Shown here: positions 1 to 7,683 of the stretch, piece by piece
Layout: every line of letters begins with the position of its first letter
Position numbering within the stretch: the stretch's first letter is position 1
Assembly: GCF_013912005.1 (NCBI RefSeq)
Contig: NZ_JACESB010000024.1
Span: 1-38,935, forward strand
DNA: 38,935 nt
Reading direction: 5' to 3'
Origin: Brevundimonas sp.
GTDB lineage: Bacteria > Pseudomonadota > Alphaproteobacteria > Caulobacterales > Caulobacteraceae
Notes under the pieces: generated by a model
Told to the model about the DNA's origin: nothing
What the model saw: only the letters and a program-made list of their open reading frames with translations
Database searches by the model: none
Made by a program: the position numbers and the translations under genes

Positions 1-456
1 GATCTCTTCGGGTCCGTAGCCCTTCTCGGCGGCGAGCCGCTGGAAGGCCTCGAACTGGTCGGCGGGGTGCATGGCCTCACGGGTCATGTTTTCGTCGAGG
101 CTGATCTCGTGGGCGTCGTTCTCGGCGTCCACGATGACCCGCACCGGATGGGTCCGCTTGATGGCCTTGCGCTTGGCCAGCAGCCGCAGCCCCTGACGGC
201 GCCCTTCGCCGATGGTGACGAGGTAGTTTCCGGTGGGCGCGCCCTCCCCGTCCCGCTCGATCTCGACCACGGGCGGCTGCAACACCCCCTTGGCCTTGAT
301 GGAGGCCGCGAAGGCCTCGATGGTCGCCGGGCTGTGCGGGGTCTTCCTCGCATTCTTCGGCGAGGCCTTGAGCCGGTTGAGCGGCACGGTGATCTCCGAG
401 CCGTGCTGCGGCGCGGTCGCTTCGGTCGCGGCGGTTTCGATGGATTGAGCAGTCAT
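1..456 (-). CDS. ParB/RepB/Spo0J-family protein, C-terminal part outside window
   Basis: The first 152 residues are visible, read from ATG at 456 with GGAGG just upstream; the gene runs off the left edge. Residues about 23-125 look like the ParB N-terminal nuclease/CTPase fold: a 'PLNRLKASPKNARK' entry, the box II-like GEGRRQGLRLLAK at 83-95, then ENMTREAMHPADQFEAF from 122, which leads into the usual helix-turn-helix region. Spo0J-type ParB proteins bind parS-like sites. Versions with this opening are common on conjugative elements and plasmids of Alphaproteobacteria, where they may act in maintenance or regulation. No ParA is visible here. Family assignment is firm; a role in segregation rather than transcription control is inference. 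Confidence 0.88.
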   Translation of the reverse strand, partial: MTAQSIETAATEATAPQHGSEITVPLNRLKASPKNARKTPHSPATIEAFAASIKAKGVLQPPVVEIERDGEGAPTGNYLVTIGEGRRQGLRLLAKRKAIKRTHPVRVIVDAENDAHEISLDENMTREAMHPADQFEAFQRLAAEKGYGPEEI

Positions 457-769
457 GTCTGCCTCCTTGTGCAAGGGTTGCAGGCACGCGAACTGCGCGC
501 CTGAAACCCTGCCCGTCGGCGAGACCGGGGTAGCAAGGGCCAGGGCGGACCGGCCGGAGGGGGATCGCCCGACCTGCACAAGCCTGCCCGTTATTCCGAG
601 GATCGCGCCTTCGCCGGCGCGGAAGGTCGGGGAGACCGGCCGGTCCGGCGGCGTAGCCGCTTCACCCTGGCCCGCGCGGGGGCGGAGCCCCTAGCGCTTC
701 CGACCGATGACGATCCGATCGCCCTTGCGCGGAATCACGCAGTGAACATACTGGGAACACGGAGAGGAC
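457..769. other. 313-bp intergenic region between divergent parB-like and CoiA-like genes
   Basis: No convincing gene is seen. The region is GC-rich with several short inverted repeats. The 10-mer GACCGGCCGG occurs near 549 and again near 634, the second inside a self-complementary GGACCGGCCGGTCC-like stretch when read with its neighbours. A small GGGGC/GCCCC hairpin lies at about 679-691. The region must hold the promoters of both divergent genes. The repeats could be protein-binding sites, for example for the ParB-like protein, but that is inference. Confidence 0.4.
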
Positions 770-2029
770 ATGGTCGCAACGGTCAGGAAGCCGCAAAGGA
801 CGTTGGAACGGGTCACCGACCTGTCGACCGGCGCGACCATCACCAGCGACCAGCTTCTCGCCATTGATCCCGACCGCTACCAGAAGATCCGCCGCAACGC
901 TGCGGCCGCCCGCCGCGAAGGGGCGGCCGCCTATGTCTGCGAGCAATGCGGCCACGGCGTCTATGCGCCAAAGGAAGCGCGCACCCGCCTGCCCTACTGG
1001 CGTCACCACAAGGGTGCGCCGACGACCTGCCCCTGGTGGACAGGGGACCCCGCCACGGTCGATCAGCGCAGCGCCGCGCAGTTTCAGGGCGCGCAGGAGA
1101 GCCCTCTCCACAGCTGGCTCAAACATCAGGTCGGGGAGATTCTCGCCATCGATCCGGCGACGGAGGCCGGCTCAATCCATATCGACGAGTATCTGAGAGG
1201 CGAGACCGGCCACCGACGGCCCGACGTACGGGCGATCAACAACGGCCGAAGCCTGGCGCTGGAGATCCAGCTCTCAAGCACGCAACTGCCGATCATCGAC
1301 AGTCGAGAGCATTTCTACGGGCGAGAGGGTTACCACTTGGTCTGGCTGACGTGGAAGTTCCAGCCCGTTCCTCGCCGGCTGCTTTTGACGGCGTTCCTCG
1401 ACATTTTCTATTCGCACAACAAGAACCTGTTCTCACTCGATGAACAGGTCCTGGCCCAATCGCGCGAGGAAGGCCGCTTCCTCGTGCGCTGCCATTGGGA
1501 GGACGGGCGCGACTGGCGGTCCGCGATCTTCGCCCTGTCTGATCTGCAATGGCCCGCCTCAGGCTTGCCCTACGCCGTCGCGCCCTGGAACGTCGGCTAT
1601 CTGCGTCGATGGCGAGAGGCCGTCGTGGAAGGGCACCTTCCGTGGCAGGCCCGGCAGGACCTGCTGCAGGAGCTGGTGGAACGCGTCGCCCTCACGGGGG
1701 TGGAGCCCCGCGACCTCGACACCCTGCAGATCCCGGTGCTCGTCAGCCTGATCCTGTCGCTGGAGCTGCGGCAGCCTGTGGCGACCAAGCAGAGCAACCT
1801 GGTCGAGATGCTCAACACCTTCTTCAGCAACAGCGAGGAGCGCCACAAGTTCGCGGGGCTGATCCGGCGTGTGGCCGGAGCGACCGATCAGTTGGCGGCT
1901 CTGCAGAAGCCGAGCGTCGCGCGCAAGCTCCGGGCCTCCCTCACCTCTCCCCAGATCACCCAAGGCTCCGTGGAGGGCCGCATCGTCCACGCACTGTTCC
2001 CTGATATTCTCATGCGCTCGGCGGCCTGA
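770..2029 (+). CDS. CoiA-like / DUF6035-type protein with zinc-binding module and PD-(D/E)XK nuclease motif
   Basis: 419 residues; ATG at 770 follows GGAGAGG. An N-terminal Cys/His cluster (C57-x2-C60, H79-H80, C87) resembles the zinc-binding segment of CoiA-like proteins. RPDV at 150-153 and EIQ at 165-167, followed by LSSTQL and REHFY, match the CoiA nuclease core, in which a PD...ExQ motif replaces PD...ExK. The remaining ~220 residues are helical with no motif I recognise. CoiA of Gram-positive bacteria is a competence protein; homologues on alphaproteobacterial mobile elements are uncharacterised. It lies divergently beside the parB-like gene, so it is probably element backbone, perhaps for DNA processing or defence. 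Fold call fairly sure; function unknown. Confidence 0.7.
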   Translation: MVATVRKPQRTLERVTDLSTGATITSDQLLAIDPDRYQKIRRNAAAARREGAAAYVCEQCGHGVYAPKEARTRLPYWRHHKGAPTTCPWWTGDPATVDQRSAAQFQGAQESPLHSWLKHQVGEILAIDPATEAGSIHIDEYLRGETGHRRPDVRAINNGRSLALEIQLSSTQLPIIDSREHFYGREGYHLVWLTWKFQPVPRRLLLTAFLDIFYSHNKNLFSLDEQVLAQSREEGRFLVRCHWEDGRDWRSAIFALSDLQWPASGLPYAVAPWNVGYLRRWREAVVEGHLPWQARQDLLQELVERVALTGVEPRDLDTLQIPVLVSLILSLELRQPVATKQSNLVEMLNTFFSNSEERHKFAGLIRRVAGATDQLAALQKPSVARKLRASLTSPQITQGSVEGRIVHALFPDILMRSAA

Positions 2030-2073
2030 CGACCGGTTCCGGCGCGCGCGGCGGCGCCAACCGCGCTCTTGCG

Positions 2074-3465
2074 CTACGGGGCGGCCGGGCGAAGGAAGTC
2101 CTCAAGGCGCGGGGCAGGCTGGTCCAGGTCCGTGATATGGGTCTCCGACCAGAGGATGGAGGTCTCGTAGAAGGACGTGCACACCCGCTCGCCGTCCTGT
2201 TCGAACCAGTGGGTCGCTTCGGGCAGAAGGGCGTGCGGGACTGGGTGTCGGGCGTAGGGATTGTGGAACACCTCCATCTCCGCCGACCAAGGTTCATAGC
2301 CCTGGGGCCAGAGCCCGCGGTACTCCGGACTCGCGACGTCAAGACAGAAGGGCTCGCCCTCCAGAGCCCCCGGCCGCCGATCGAAGAAGCGCCCGATGCG
2401 GCTGTAACGCAGCCCCTTGGCCTCGGCTCCAGCGGACACCATCACCCGGTTGAGCTTCGAGATGGCGCAGGCGTTGGAGAAGATGACGGCGGACAGCTCG
2501 GCGTGGTCGGCGTTGGCGAACAGTCCGGCGGGAAAGGCCGACGGCCCCTGCAGGTGCGCCGCCCTGGTGGTCCGCGCCACCTTGCGCCCGCCGTCGTCGG
2601 CAACCTCCGCCCCTTCGCCGTAGAGGTAGCCGATCAGGCCTTCGCGGCTCCAGAGCATCGACGCGGGCGCATGGAAGTCCGCGACCGCCAGCATGAACGG
2701 CTTGCCGGTGACGTGCGGCATCCGATCGTAGCCGCGCTGCAGCTTGCTGCCGAGGGTCTTGGCGAACCGAACAGCCGCCGGTCCGAAGAACAGCGCGTCT
2801 CGCTCAGTTGGCGGCGCGCTTCTCGGCGCGTTGACGTGCTCGAACGGCACCTCGGGGTTGGCGGTCACCGCTTCGACCCAGGCCTCTCCGCCCAATGGGT
2901 TCTGGATATGGAAGTCCGGGGAGTCCACAGGCTGACTGACGAGAAGCCCCTGCTCGCGGAAGGCTGCGAGCAGCTGAGCCTCCCACATCCGCGTGTGGAA
3001 GTTCCGGGTCTGGCAGTCGCCCGCCCAGTTCCGGTCCGGATTGGGCAAGGCGAGATAGAGCTGGTTCAGGACCCATGCGGCGAGATGGTGCGTGGGTCGC
3101 AGGAGAACCGAGAACTGATCGCCGGGCGTCCGACCCTTGAGATCGTGTAGCGGAGGCCGTGGCGCGGTGTTGGGCGGGAGAGGCTCTGGGGGCGCGCCGA
3201 TGCGCAAAAGGAGCTCGAGGCGGGCCTTGGCGTCCTCAAGGCTTGCAAAGCCGATCTCCTCCCCGGTCACCGTCCAGACGTGATCGACGCGGCGTCGCAT
3301 GGCGATGATCCCGAGCGAACCGTCCTCCGTCTTCTGGGTGACGATGCCGCACACCATCCCCGCTGCGTCGCCCCACGCGCCAATGGGCGGGCGGTCGCCA
3401 AAACCGTGGCCCCGCGGCAGGGCGAGCGCGAAGACGTCGAACATCGTCTGTGGGATCAACTTCAT
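2074..3465 (-). CDS. Uncharacterised protein with a possible restriction-endonuclease-like core
   Basis: 463 residues from ATG at 3465; an upstream ATG at 3504 would add 13 residues but would overlap the start of the divergent gene. I do not recognise a named function. It resembles a scattered family of hypothetical proteins with an ExL helix followed by PDF and a short beta-strand Glu. Here that reads E162...PD at 183-184...WVEAV at 196-200, then a K-rich GSKLQRGY helix and a strand 'PFMLAVADF'. This layout is compatible with a PD-(D/E)XK fold in which the usual Lys is replaced. A later HAELSAVIFSNACAISKLNR block is the family's most recognisable stretch. No signal peptide or membrane segment. 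It is divergent from the 3503 gene and sits between element backbone and metal cargo. Confidence 0.6.
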   Translation of the reverse strand: MKLIPQTMFDVFALALPRGHGFGDRPPIGAWGDAAGMVCGIVTQKTEDGSLGIIAMRRRVDHVWTVTGEEIGFASLEDAKARLELLLRIGAPPEPLPPNTAPRPPLHDLKGRTPGDQFSVLLRPTHHLAAWVLNQLYLALPNPDRNWAGDCQTRNFHTRMWEAQLLAAFREQGLLVSQPVDSPDFHIQNPLGGEAWVEAVTANPEVPFEHVNAPRSAPPTERDALFFGPAAVRFAKTLGSKLQRGYDRMPHVTGKPFMLAVADFHAPASMLWSREGLIGYLYGEGAEVADDGGRKVARTTRAAHLQGPSAFPAGLFANADHAELSAVIFSNACAISKLNRVMVSAGAEAKGLRYSRIGRFFDRRPGALEGEPFCLDVASPEYRGLWPQGYEPWSAEMEVFHNPYARHPVPHALLPEATHWFEQDGERVCTSFYETSILWSETHITDLDQPAPRLEDFLRPAAP

Positions 3466-3502
3466 GACCCTATATGGACGCGGTGATCCGGAGAGCGAAC
3501 CC
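3466..3502. promoter_or_regulatory. 37-bp divergent start region of two uncharacterised genes
   Basis: The two start codons are only 37 bp apart, so both promoters must overlap each other or the opposite coding sequence. A TATATG element at about 3471-3476 can serve as a -10 toward the plus-strand gene, whose start is preceded by GGAGAG. No -35 box is convincing. This tight arrangement suggests co-regulation of the pair. Confidence 0.3.
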
Positions 3503-4102
3503 ATGAGCTTTGATGACCTGATGCAACGCCCCTTCCGATGGCCGAAGGCGGACGACAGACTTTTTCAGGTCTCGGCCCGGTGGGACGGGAACGCCGTGTT
3601 GGCTGAGCATCCGCATAGCCGAATGGTGCTGATGCTGACCGGCTACAAGCGGGCGGCGGACAGTCTGGTCAAGCAGGCCGTCGAGGATACGGCCGATCGT
3701 GACACCCTCGTCTTCCCGATCATCTTCAACTACCGCCAATTCCTCGAACTCTCCCTGAAGTATCTGATCTCGACCTACGGCCGGACCGTCGGAGTTGATC
3801 CCATCTGGAAGTCTCACGACCTCACCAAACTGTGGACGCAGTTCGAGGCGGTGCTCCAGGCGTTCGGGAGCGACGACGAGGACGGCGCGACCGCTGCGGT
3901 CGGCAGGCTCGTCGCGGAGTTCGCGACCGTCGATCCCGGCTCTTTCTCGTTCCGATATCCGGTCGACACCCAGGGGCGGCCGATCGAGCTGGCCCACGGC
4001 TATATGGACCTCTCCGTCCTTGCCGATGTCATCGAGGGCGTAGACGGCTATTTCACCGGCTGCGACGGCTATCTGGACGCCTTGGCGAGCGCGGGACCCT
4101 GA
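3503..4102 (+). CDS. Uncharacterised helical protein, possibly HEPN-like
   Basis: 199 residues. I chose ATG at 3503 because GGAG lies 8-12 nt upstream and the frame before it is antisense to the neighbouring gene. The protein appears all-helical and soluble. The segment FPIIFNYRQFLELSLKYLI (about residues 72-90), followed by a spaced SHDLTKLW, recalls HEPN-like families, in which a 'R...LE..LK' helix is followed by 'H.L..LW'. The canonical HEPN RNase motif Rx4-6H is not evident, so catalysis is doubtful. It is divergent from a possible nuclease-fold gene and convergent with the acyltransferase (2 bp between stops). Fold inference is weak; no function is proposed with confidence. Confidence 0.6.
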   Translation: MSFDDLMQRPFRWPKADDRLFQVSARWDGNAVLAEHPHSRMVLMLTGYKRAADSLVKQAVEDTADRDTLVFPIIFNYRQFLELSLKYLISTYGRTVGVDPIWKSHDLTKLWTQFEAVLQAFGSDDEDGATAAVGRLVAEFATVDPGSFSFRYPVDTQGRPIELAHGYMDLSVLADVIEGVDGYFTGCDGYLDALASAGP

Positions 4103-4104
4103 CC

Positions 4105-5235
4105 CTAGGCCACCGGCCGATCCGCGCTGACCCCCGGCGCAGGCGTCGCAGGCCTCGGCGGGTTCAACCAGGCCTGAACCGGCCGGTCGAACCCATACCG
4201 GAACGCCGCCGCCCCCATGAACGCCGCCGCCAGACCGGCGGCCCAGACGCCCCAGCGCATCCCGATGGACCAGTCCGACTGTCCGACGGCGTCGAAGACG
4301 CCGAACCAGACGATGCGGGCGACTTCATTGGTGAGAAACATCGCGAACGACATCAAGCCGAGGTGTTCGATCAGGCGCGACGAGCGCACCACGGGCAAGG
4401 CTCCAGCCGCCCAGATGATGGGCGTCATCAGCAGCAGGGAGGCCAGGCCGAAGGGGCCAACGGCCTGACCGAGCGCGAGCGCACCGAAAGCGCCGAGTCC
4501 CAAGGCGCCCGCCACGGACGGACGCACGTAGACGCGCGCACCGACCACGGCGGCGGCCACGCCCAGCAGGAAGAGCGGAAGGGCGCGGAGGAATCCGAAC
4601 CGCAGGGGCAGGCGATAGACCGGATCGCCCAGCCAGACGCGGCTGGCGACGTCGGCGGCGAGAAGCAGGGTGATCGCGATCGCGGCCGTGGCCCGGGGTC
4701 GGCTCCAGAGCGCCCGGCAGATCCAGGGCAGGAGCAGATAGCAGCCGATCAGAGCCGACAGCGTCCAGGTCGGCGCGTTCCAGCCGACGCCGCCCGGCAC
4801 GCCATAGGCCTGCACGAGCAAGACCTGGGCGGGCAGCTGGCTCCAGTCGAACCATTGGGGATTGCTCGGTCGGACCCCGGCCAGAGCGGCGGCCGCGACC
4901 AAGGCCGCGAGACCGGCGATCACGGCCAGATGGGCCGGGAACACGCGCAGCAGCCGCTGGCGCGCGTAGGCCCCGACGTCGATCCCGCCCGAGGCCAGGC
5001 GCTCGCCGTAGATCCGGGCCAGCACATAGCCGGAGTCGATGATGAAGAAATTGGTCAGCAGGAACCCCCGGTCGAACACCGGATGGATCTGTCCGAGCGG
5101 CAGCGGGGCCGCTTCCCGGAAGTGGTAGAGGATGATCAGCGATCCCGCGGCGAACCGCAGCACGTCCAGCCACCCTCCGCGGGCGATGCGCGCGGGGCGG
5201 CGGGCCTGACCTTCCCCGTCGGAGCTTCTCGTCAT
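4105..5235 (-). CDS. Acyltransferase 3 family membrane protein (OafA/YrhL-like)
   Basis: 376 residues with about ten hydrophobic segments. The N-terminus has the family pattern WLDVLRFAAGSLIILYHF, which carries the active-site-type RF...YH, then the 'NFFIIDSGYVLAR' loop (residues about 57-70) where many relatives have FFxxSGF. Members transfer acyl groups from cytoplasmic donors to sugars or other acceptors at the membrane. Start: ATG at 5235, overlapping the stop of the upstream small membrane gene as ATGA, so the two are translationally coupled. It is an unusual partner at the end of a metal-resistance gene string; its acceptor is unknown. Possibly it modifies surface glycans under metal stress (inference). 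Confidence 0.85.
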   Translation of the reverse strand: MTRSSDGEGQARRPARIARGGWLDVLRFAAGSLIILYHFREAAPLPLGQIHPVFDRGFLLTNFFIIDSGYVLARIYGERLASGGIDVGAYARQRLLRVFPAHLAVIAGLAALVAAAALAGVRPSNPQWFDWSQLPAQVLLVQAYGVPGGVGWNAPTWTLSALIGCYLLLPWICRALWSRPRATAAIAITLLLAADVASRVWLGDPVYRLPLRFGFLRALPLFLLGVAAAVVGARVYVRPSVAGALGLGAFGALALGQAVGPFGLASLLLMTPIIWAAGALPVVRSSRLIEHLGLMSFAMFLTNEVARIVWFGVFDAVGQSDWSIGMRWGVWAAGLAAAFMGAAAFRYGFDRPVQAWLNPPRPATPAPGVSADRPVA

Positions 5236-5642
5236 TCGCGCTTCCCTGTGGCGGCGGGGCGTTCGTTGGCGTGAGGATGGTAGTGCACGTCCGCCCGCAC
5301 CCCGTACAGGATGAGCGTTCCGGCGACGCAAAGCACGCCGAGCCCGCCGGCGATCATCAATCCGGCCCGGTCGCGGGGACCGAACACCAGACAGCCGCCC
5401 GTCACCAGGCTCATCATCACGCCGTAGCCGATGTAGAGCGGCGTTCCGTAGGCGCCGAGCAGGGAGAAGGCCATGCACAGGACGACGAAGGCCGCGATCA
5501 GGCTGGCGCCGACGGCGATTACGACATCAAGTACTGGCCGGGGCTTCGGCGGCCGGCGCGGGCTCGAGCCGCGGCGGCCCTTGTAGCGCCCTTGGCGCCA
5601 GCGGATGCTGCGGCTGCGGACCGTGAAGCGCTTGCCGGCCAT
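5232..5642 (-). CDS. Small membrane protein of unknown function
   Basis: 136 residues from ATG at 5642. The first ~38 residues are strongly basic (many Arg and Lys), followed by three to four hydrophobic segments (about 40-62, 68-86, 92-112) and a His-containing tail (HYHPHAN). I recognise no family. It lies 4 bp after the DUF305 gene and overlaps the acyltransferase start, so it is part of the same transcription unit. The His-rich tail could contact metal, but this is only suggestive. Alternative upstream starts exist in the frame but would overlap the DUF305 coding sequence. Confidence 0.6.
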   Translation of the reverse strand: MAGKRFTVRSRSIRWRQGRYKGRRGSSPRRPPKPRPVLDVVIAVGASLIAAFVVLCMAFSLLGAYGTPLYIGYGVMMSLVTGGCLVFGPRDRAGLMIAGGLGVLCVAGTLILYGVRADVHYHPHANERPAATGKRE

Positions 5643-5646
5643 GGGG

Positions 5647-6090
5647 TCAGGGCCGTTCTGAGACTGCCGGCGCGTCCTCGTGCCGCGCCAGCATGATCCG
5701 CATCCGCAAAATTTCGGCTTCCTGGGCGCGGATGATCTCCTGCGCCAGGCCGCGCACGTCATCCGCCTCGCCCTCCTCCACGGCGATCCTGGCCATGGCG
5801 ATCGCGCCTTCGTGGTGGGCGATCATGCCGCGCAGGAAGTCGATGTCGGCGTCGCCGGAGTAGTCGATGTTCATTGCCTGGTGCATGCGGTCGGCGGCCT
5901 CCCGATAGGCGCGGGTCGACGGCGTATCCGAGGGCGCGCCCTCGTGGCCGGCGTGCCCATCAATCGCTCGCGCCTCGACCGGCGGCGGGGCGGAGGCGTC
6001 GGGGGCGCCTCGACGGGACAGAATGCCGAAGGCGAAGGCGGCGACGGCGAGGAAGACCGCGATCACCGAGATCCAACCGGTGCGCTTCAT
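5647..6090 (-). CDS. DUF305 (CopM-like) membrane-anchored metal-binding protein
   Basis: 147 residues from ATG at 6090, preceded by AAAGGA. An N-terminal hydrophobic segment (residues about 6-25) acts as signal or anchor, followed by a linker with HAGH. The DUF305 core carries MHQAMNIDYSGDADIDF and the signature MIAHHEGAIAMA, whose paired His and Met residues bind copper or silver ions in characterised CopM-type relatives. It follows the CzcD gene by 82 bp and begins a three-gene block (DUF305, membrane protein, acyltransferase). The likely role is periplasmic metal binding that complements the efflux operon; the metal is not established from sequence. Confidence 0.85.
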   Translation of the reverse strand: MKRTGWISVIAVFLAVAAFAFGILSRRGAPDASAPPPVEARAIDGHAGHEGAPSDTPSTRAYREAADRMHQAMNIDYSGDADIDFLRGMIAHHEGAIAMARIAVEEGEADDVRGLAQEIIRAQEAEILRMRIMLARHEDAPAVSERP

Positions 6091-6172
6091 GGCGTTTTCC
6101 TTTGAGTTTGAAAAAGGGTTTGGATCTCGTCGCCCCTCATGGCGGCGGACCGGGCTGGGTCGTCGCTTCGGG

Positions 6173-7084
6173 TCATACGTGCAGACCTCCGGCGTCACCG
6201 CAGGGCTCGAGCTCGGTCTGGACGGTCGTGTGATGCAGGTCGAAGCGCTCTTCGAGCATGTCGCCGACGGCCTGTCGGACAGCATCGGCGTCGGCGCCCT
6301 CCGACAGCACGACGTGAACCGTGCAGCTCGCCTGATCCGCGCCCGAAACCCAGACGTGGAGGTCGTGAAGGCTGGCGACCCCGGGGGTGGCGAGGATGGC
6401 GACCCGCACGTCCGACAGGGCCACGCCGCGCGGGGCGCCCTCCAGCAGAATGTGGGTGGTGTCGCGCAGCAGGATCCAGGTGCGGGGCAGGACCCACAGG
6501 CCGATGGCGATCGCGACGATCGGATCGACCCAGCGCCAGTCCGTCACGGTGATGACGACGGCGGCGACGAGGACGCCGAGCGAGCCGAGCATGTCCGCCC
6601 AGACCTCGAGATAGGCGCCCTTGACGTTGAGGCTGCGATCCTTGCCGCTCGACAGGATGCGCATGGAGATCAGATTGATCACCAGGCCGGCGGCGGCGAC
6701 GATCAGCATGCCGATCGAGCCGACGGGCTCGGGATCCAGAATGCGCTTGATCCCCTCGTAGAGGACGTAACCGGCGACGACGAAGAGCAGCACGGCGTTG
6801 AACGCCGCCGCCAGGATCTCGAACCGCCTGTAGCCGAAGGTGCGTTTCTCATCCGCCGGCCGCTGGCCGATCTTGATCGCCAACAGCGCGATGGCGAGGG
6901 CCGCCGCGTCGGTGAACATATGCGCGGCGTCCGACAGCAGGGCGAGGCTGTTGAACACCAGGCCGCCGATGACCTCAACGATCAGGAAGGTCCCGGTCAG
7001 CGCCAGGGCGATGGTGAGCTGCCGGGCGTTGGCCCCGGCGGTGTGGTCGTGAGCGTGCCCGTTGGAATGGTCGTGGTTGGTCAT
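6173..7084 (-). CDS. czcD: Cation diffusion facilitator, full-length CzcD-type
   Basis: 303 residues. A His-rich N-terminus (HDHSNGHAHDH) precedes six membrane helices and a C-terminal cytoplasmic domain (about 215-303). The TM2 metal site is SDAAHMFTD (H55, D59); the TM5 site is LEVWAD (E160, D164), where an acidic residue replaces the more common His, as in many CzcD/ZitB relatives. The family exports Zn, Co or Cd to the periplasm in exchange for protons. The ATG overlaps the stop of the preceding short CDF gene as ATGA, so it belongs to the czc operon and would hand metal to the periplasmic side of the CzcCBA pump. Confidence 0.93.
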   Translation of the reverse strand: MTNHDHSNGHAHDHTAGANARQLTIALALTGTFLIVEVIGGLVFNSLALLSDAAHMFTDAAALAIALLAIKIGQRPADEKRTFGYRRFEILAAAFNAVLLFVVAGYVLYEGIKRILDPEPVGSIGMLIVAAAGLVINLISMRILSSGKDRSLNVKGAYLEVWADMLGSLGVLVAAVVITVTDWRWVDPIVAIAIGLWVLPRTWILLRDTTHILLEGAPRGVALSDVRVAILATPGVASLHDLHVWVSGADQASCTVHVVLSEGADADAVRQAVGDMLEERFDLHHTTVQTELEPCGDAGGLHV

Positions 7085-7683
7085 GAAGCGCGTTCCTGTG
7101 GGTGGTCGGAGGCGGCGTTGGCGTCGCGGAGAATCTCGACGCCGCCCTTGATCGCGATCGCCGCGACGAGAACGCCGACGACGAGGTCGGGCCAGGCCTG
7201 GTCGAGCCAGAGGACCAGACCGCCGGCGACGAGGATGCCGCCGTTGGACGCGAAGTCGTTGAAGCTGAAGGTCTCGGCCGCCTTCATGTTGACGTCGCCG
7301 CTGTGCTGGCGGCGGATGAGCTGCAGGCAGATCAGGTTGACGACGGCGGCGACCAGGGCGAGCGCCATCATGGTCGGACCGATCGGCTCGGTTCCGGTGA
7401 TCACCCGGCGCACGGCGTCGACGAGGACGCCGACGGCGAAGACCAGCAACATGATCCCCGACGCCCTTGCGGCGCCCCGTTTCCAGGTCCCTGCCCGACC
7501 GATGGCCAAAAAGCTGATCAGATAGACCGCCGCGTCCGAGGCGTTATCCAGCGCATTGGCCAGCAAGGCGCTGGAATCGGCGGACACGCCGCCGATCCCG
7601 AGCGCCGCCGCCAGGCCGGCGTTGAGGCCGAGAACCGTCAGCAGCGTCCGGCGCTGCTGACGGTCATCCTGGGGCCGGGCCAT
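7081..7683 (-). CDS. Short cation transporter (CDF-like, no C-terminal cytoplasmic domain)
   Basis: 200 residues with five to six membrane helices. The TM2 motif is ANALDNASDA, a D-x3-D in place of H-x3-D, and TM5 has FNDFASNGG. The protein ends about 30 residues after the last helix, so the metal-sensing C-terminal domain of classic CDF proteins is absent. Its start overlaps the czcA stop as TGATG, and its stop overlaps the czcD start. A similar short CDF gene lies at 13912-14589. The natural role is probably divalent cation export, but the altered metal site makes the substrate uncertain. Confidence 0.82.
   Translation of the reverse strand: MARPQDDRQQRRTLLTVLGLNAGLAAALGIGGVSADSSALLANALDNASDAAVYLISFLAIGRAGTWKRGAARASGIMLLVFAVGVLVDAVRRVITGTEPIGPTMMALALVAAVVNLICLQLIRRQHSGDVNMKAAETFSFNDFASNGGILVAGGLVLWLDQAWPDLVVGVLVAAIAIKGGVEILRDANAASDHPQERAS

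Noticed and set aside
662-1126. Minus-strand 154-aa reading frame opposite the CoiA-like gene
   Set aside because: Antisense to a well-supported gene with clear nuclease and Cys/His motifs; Arg/Ala-rich composition typical of GC-rich off-frame reading.
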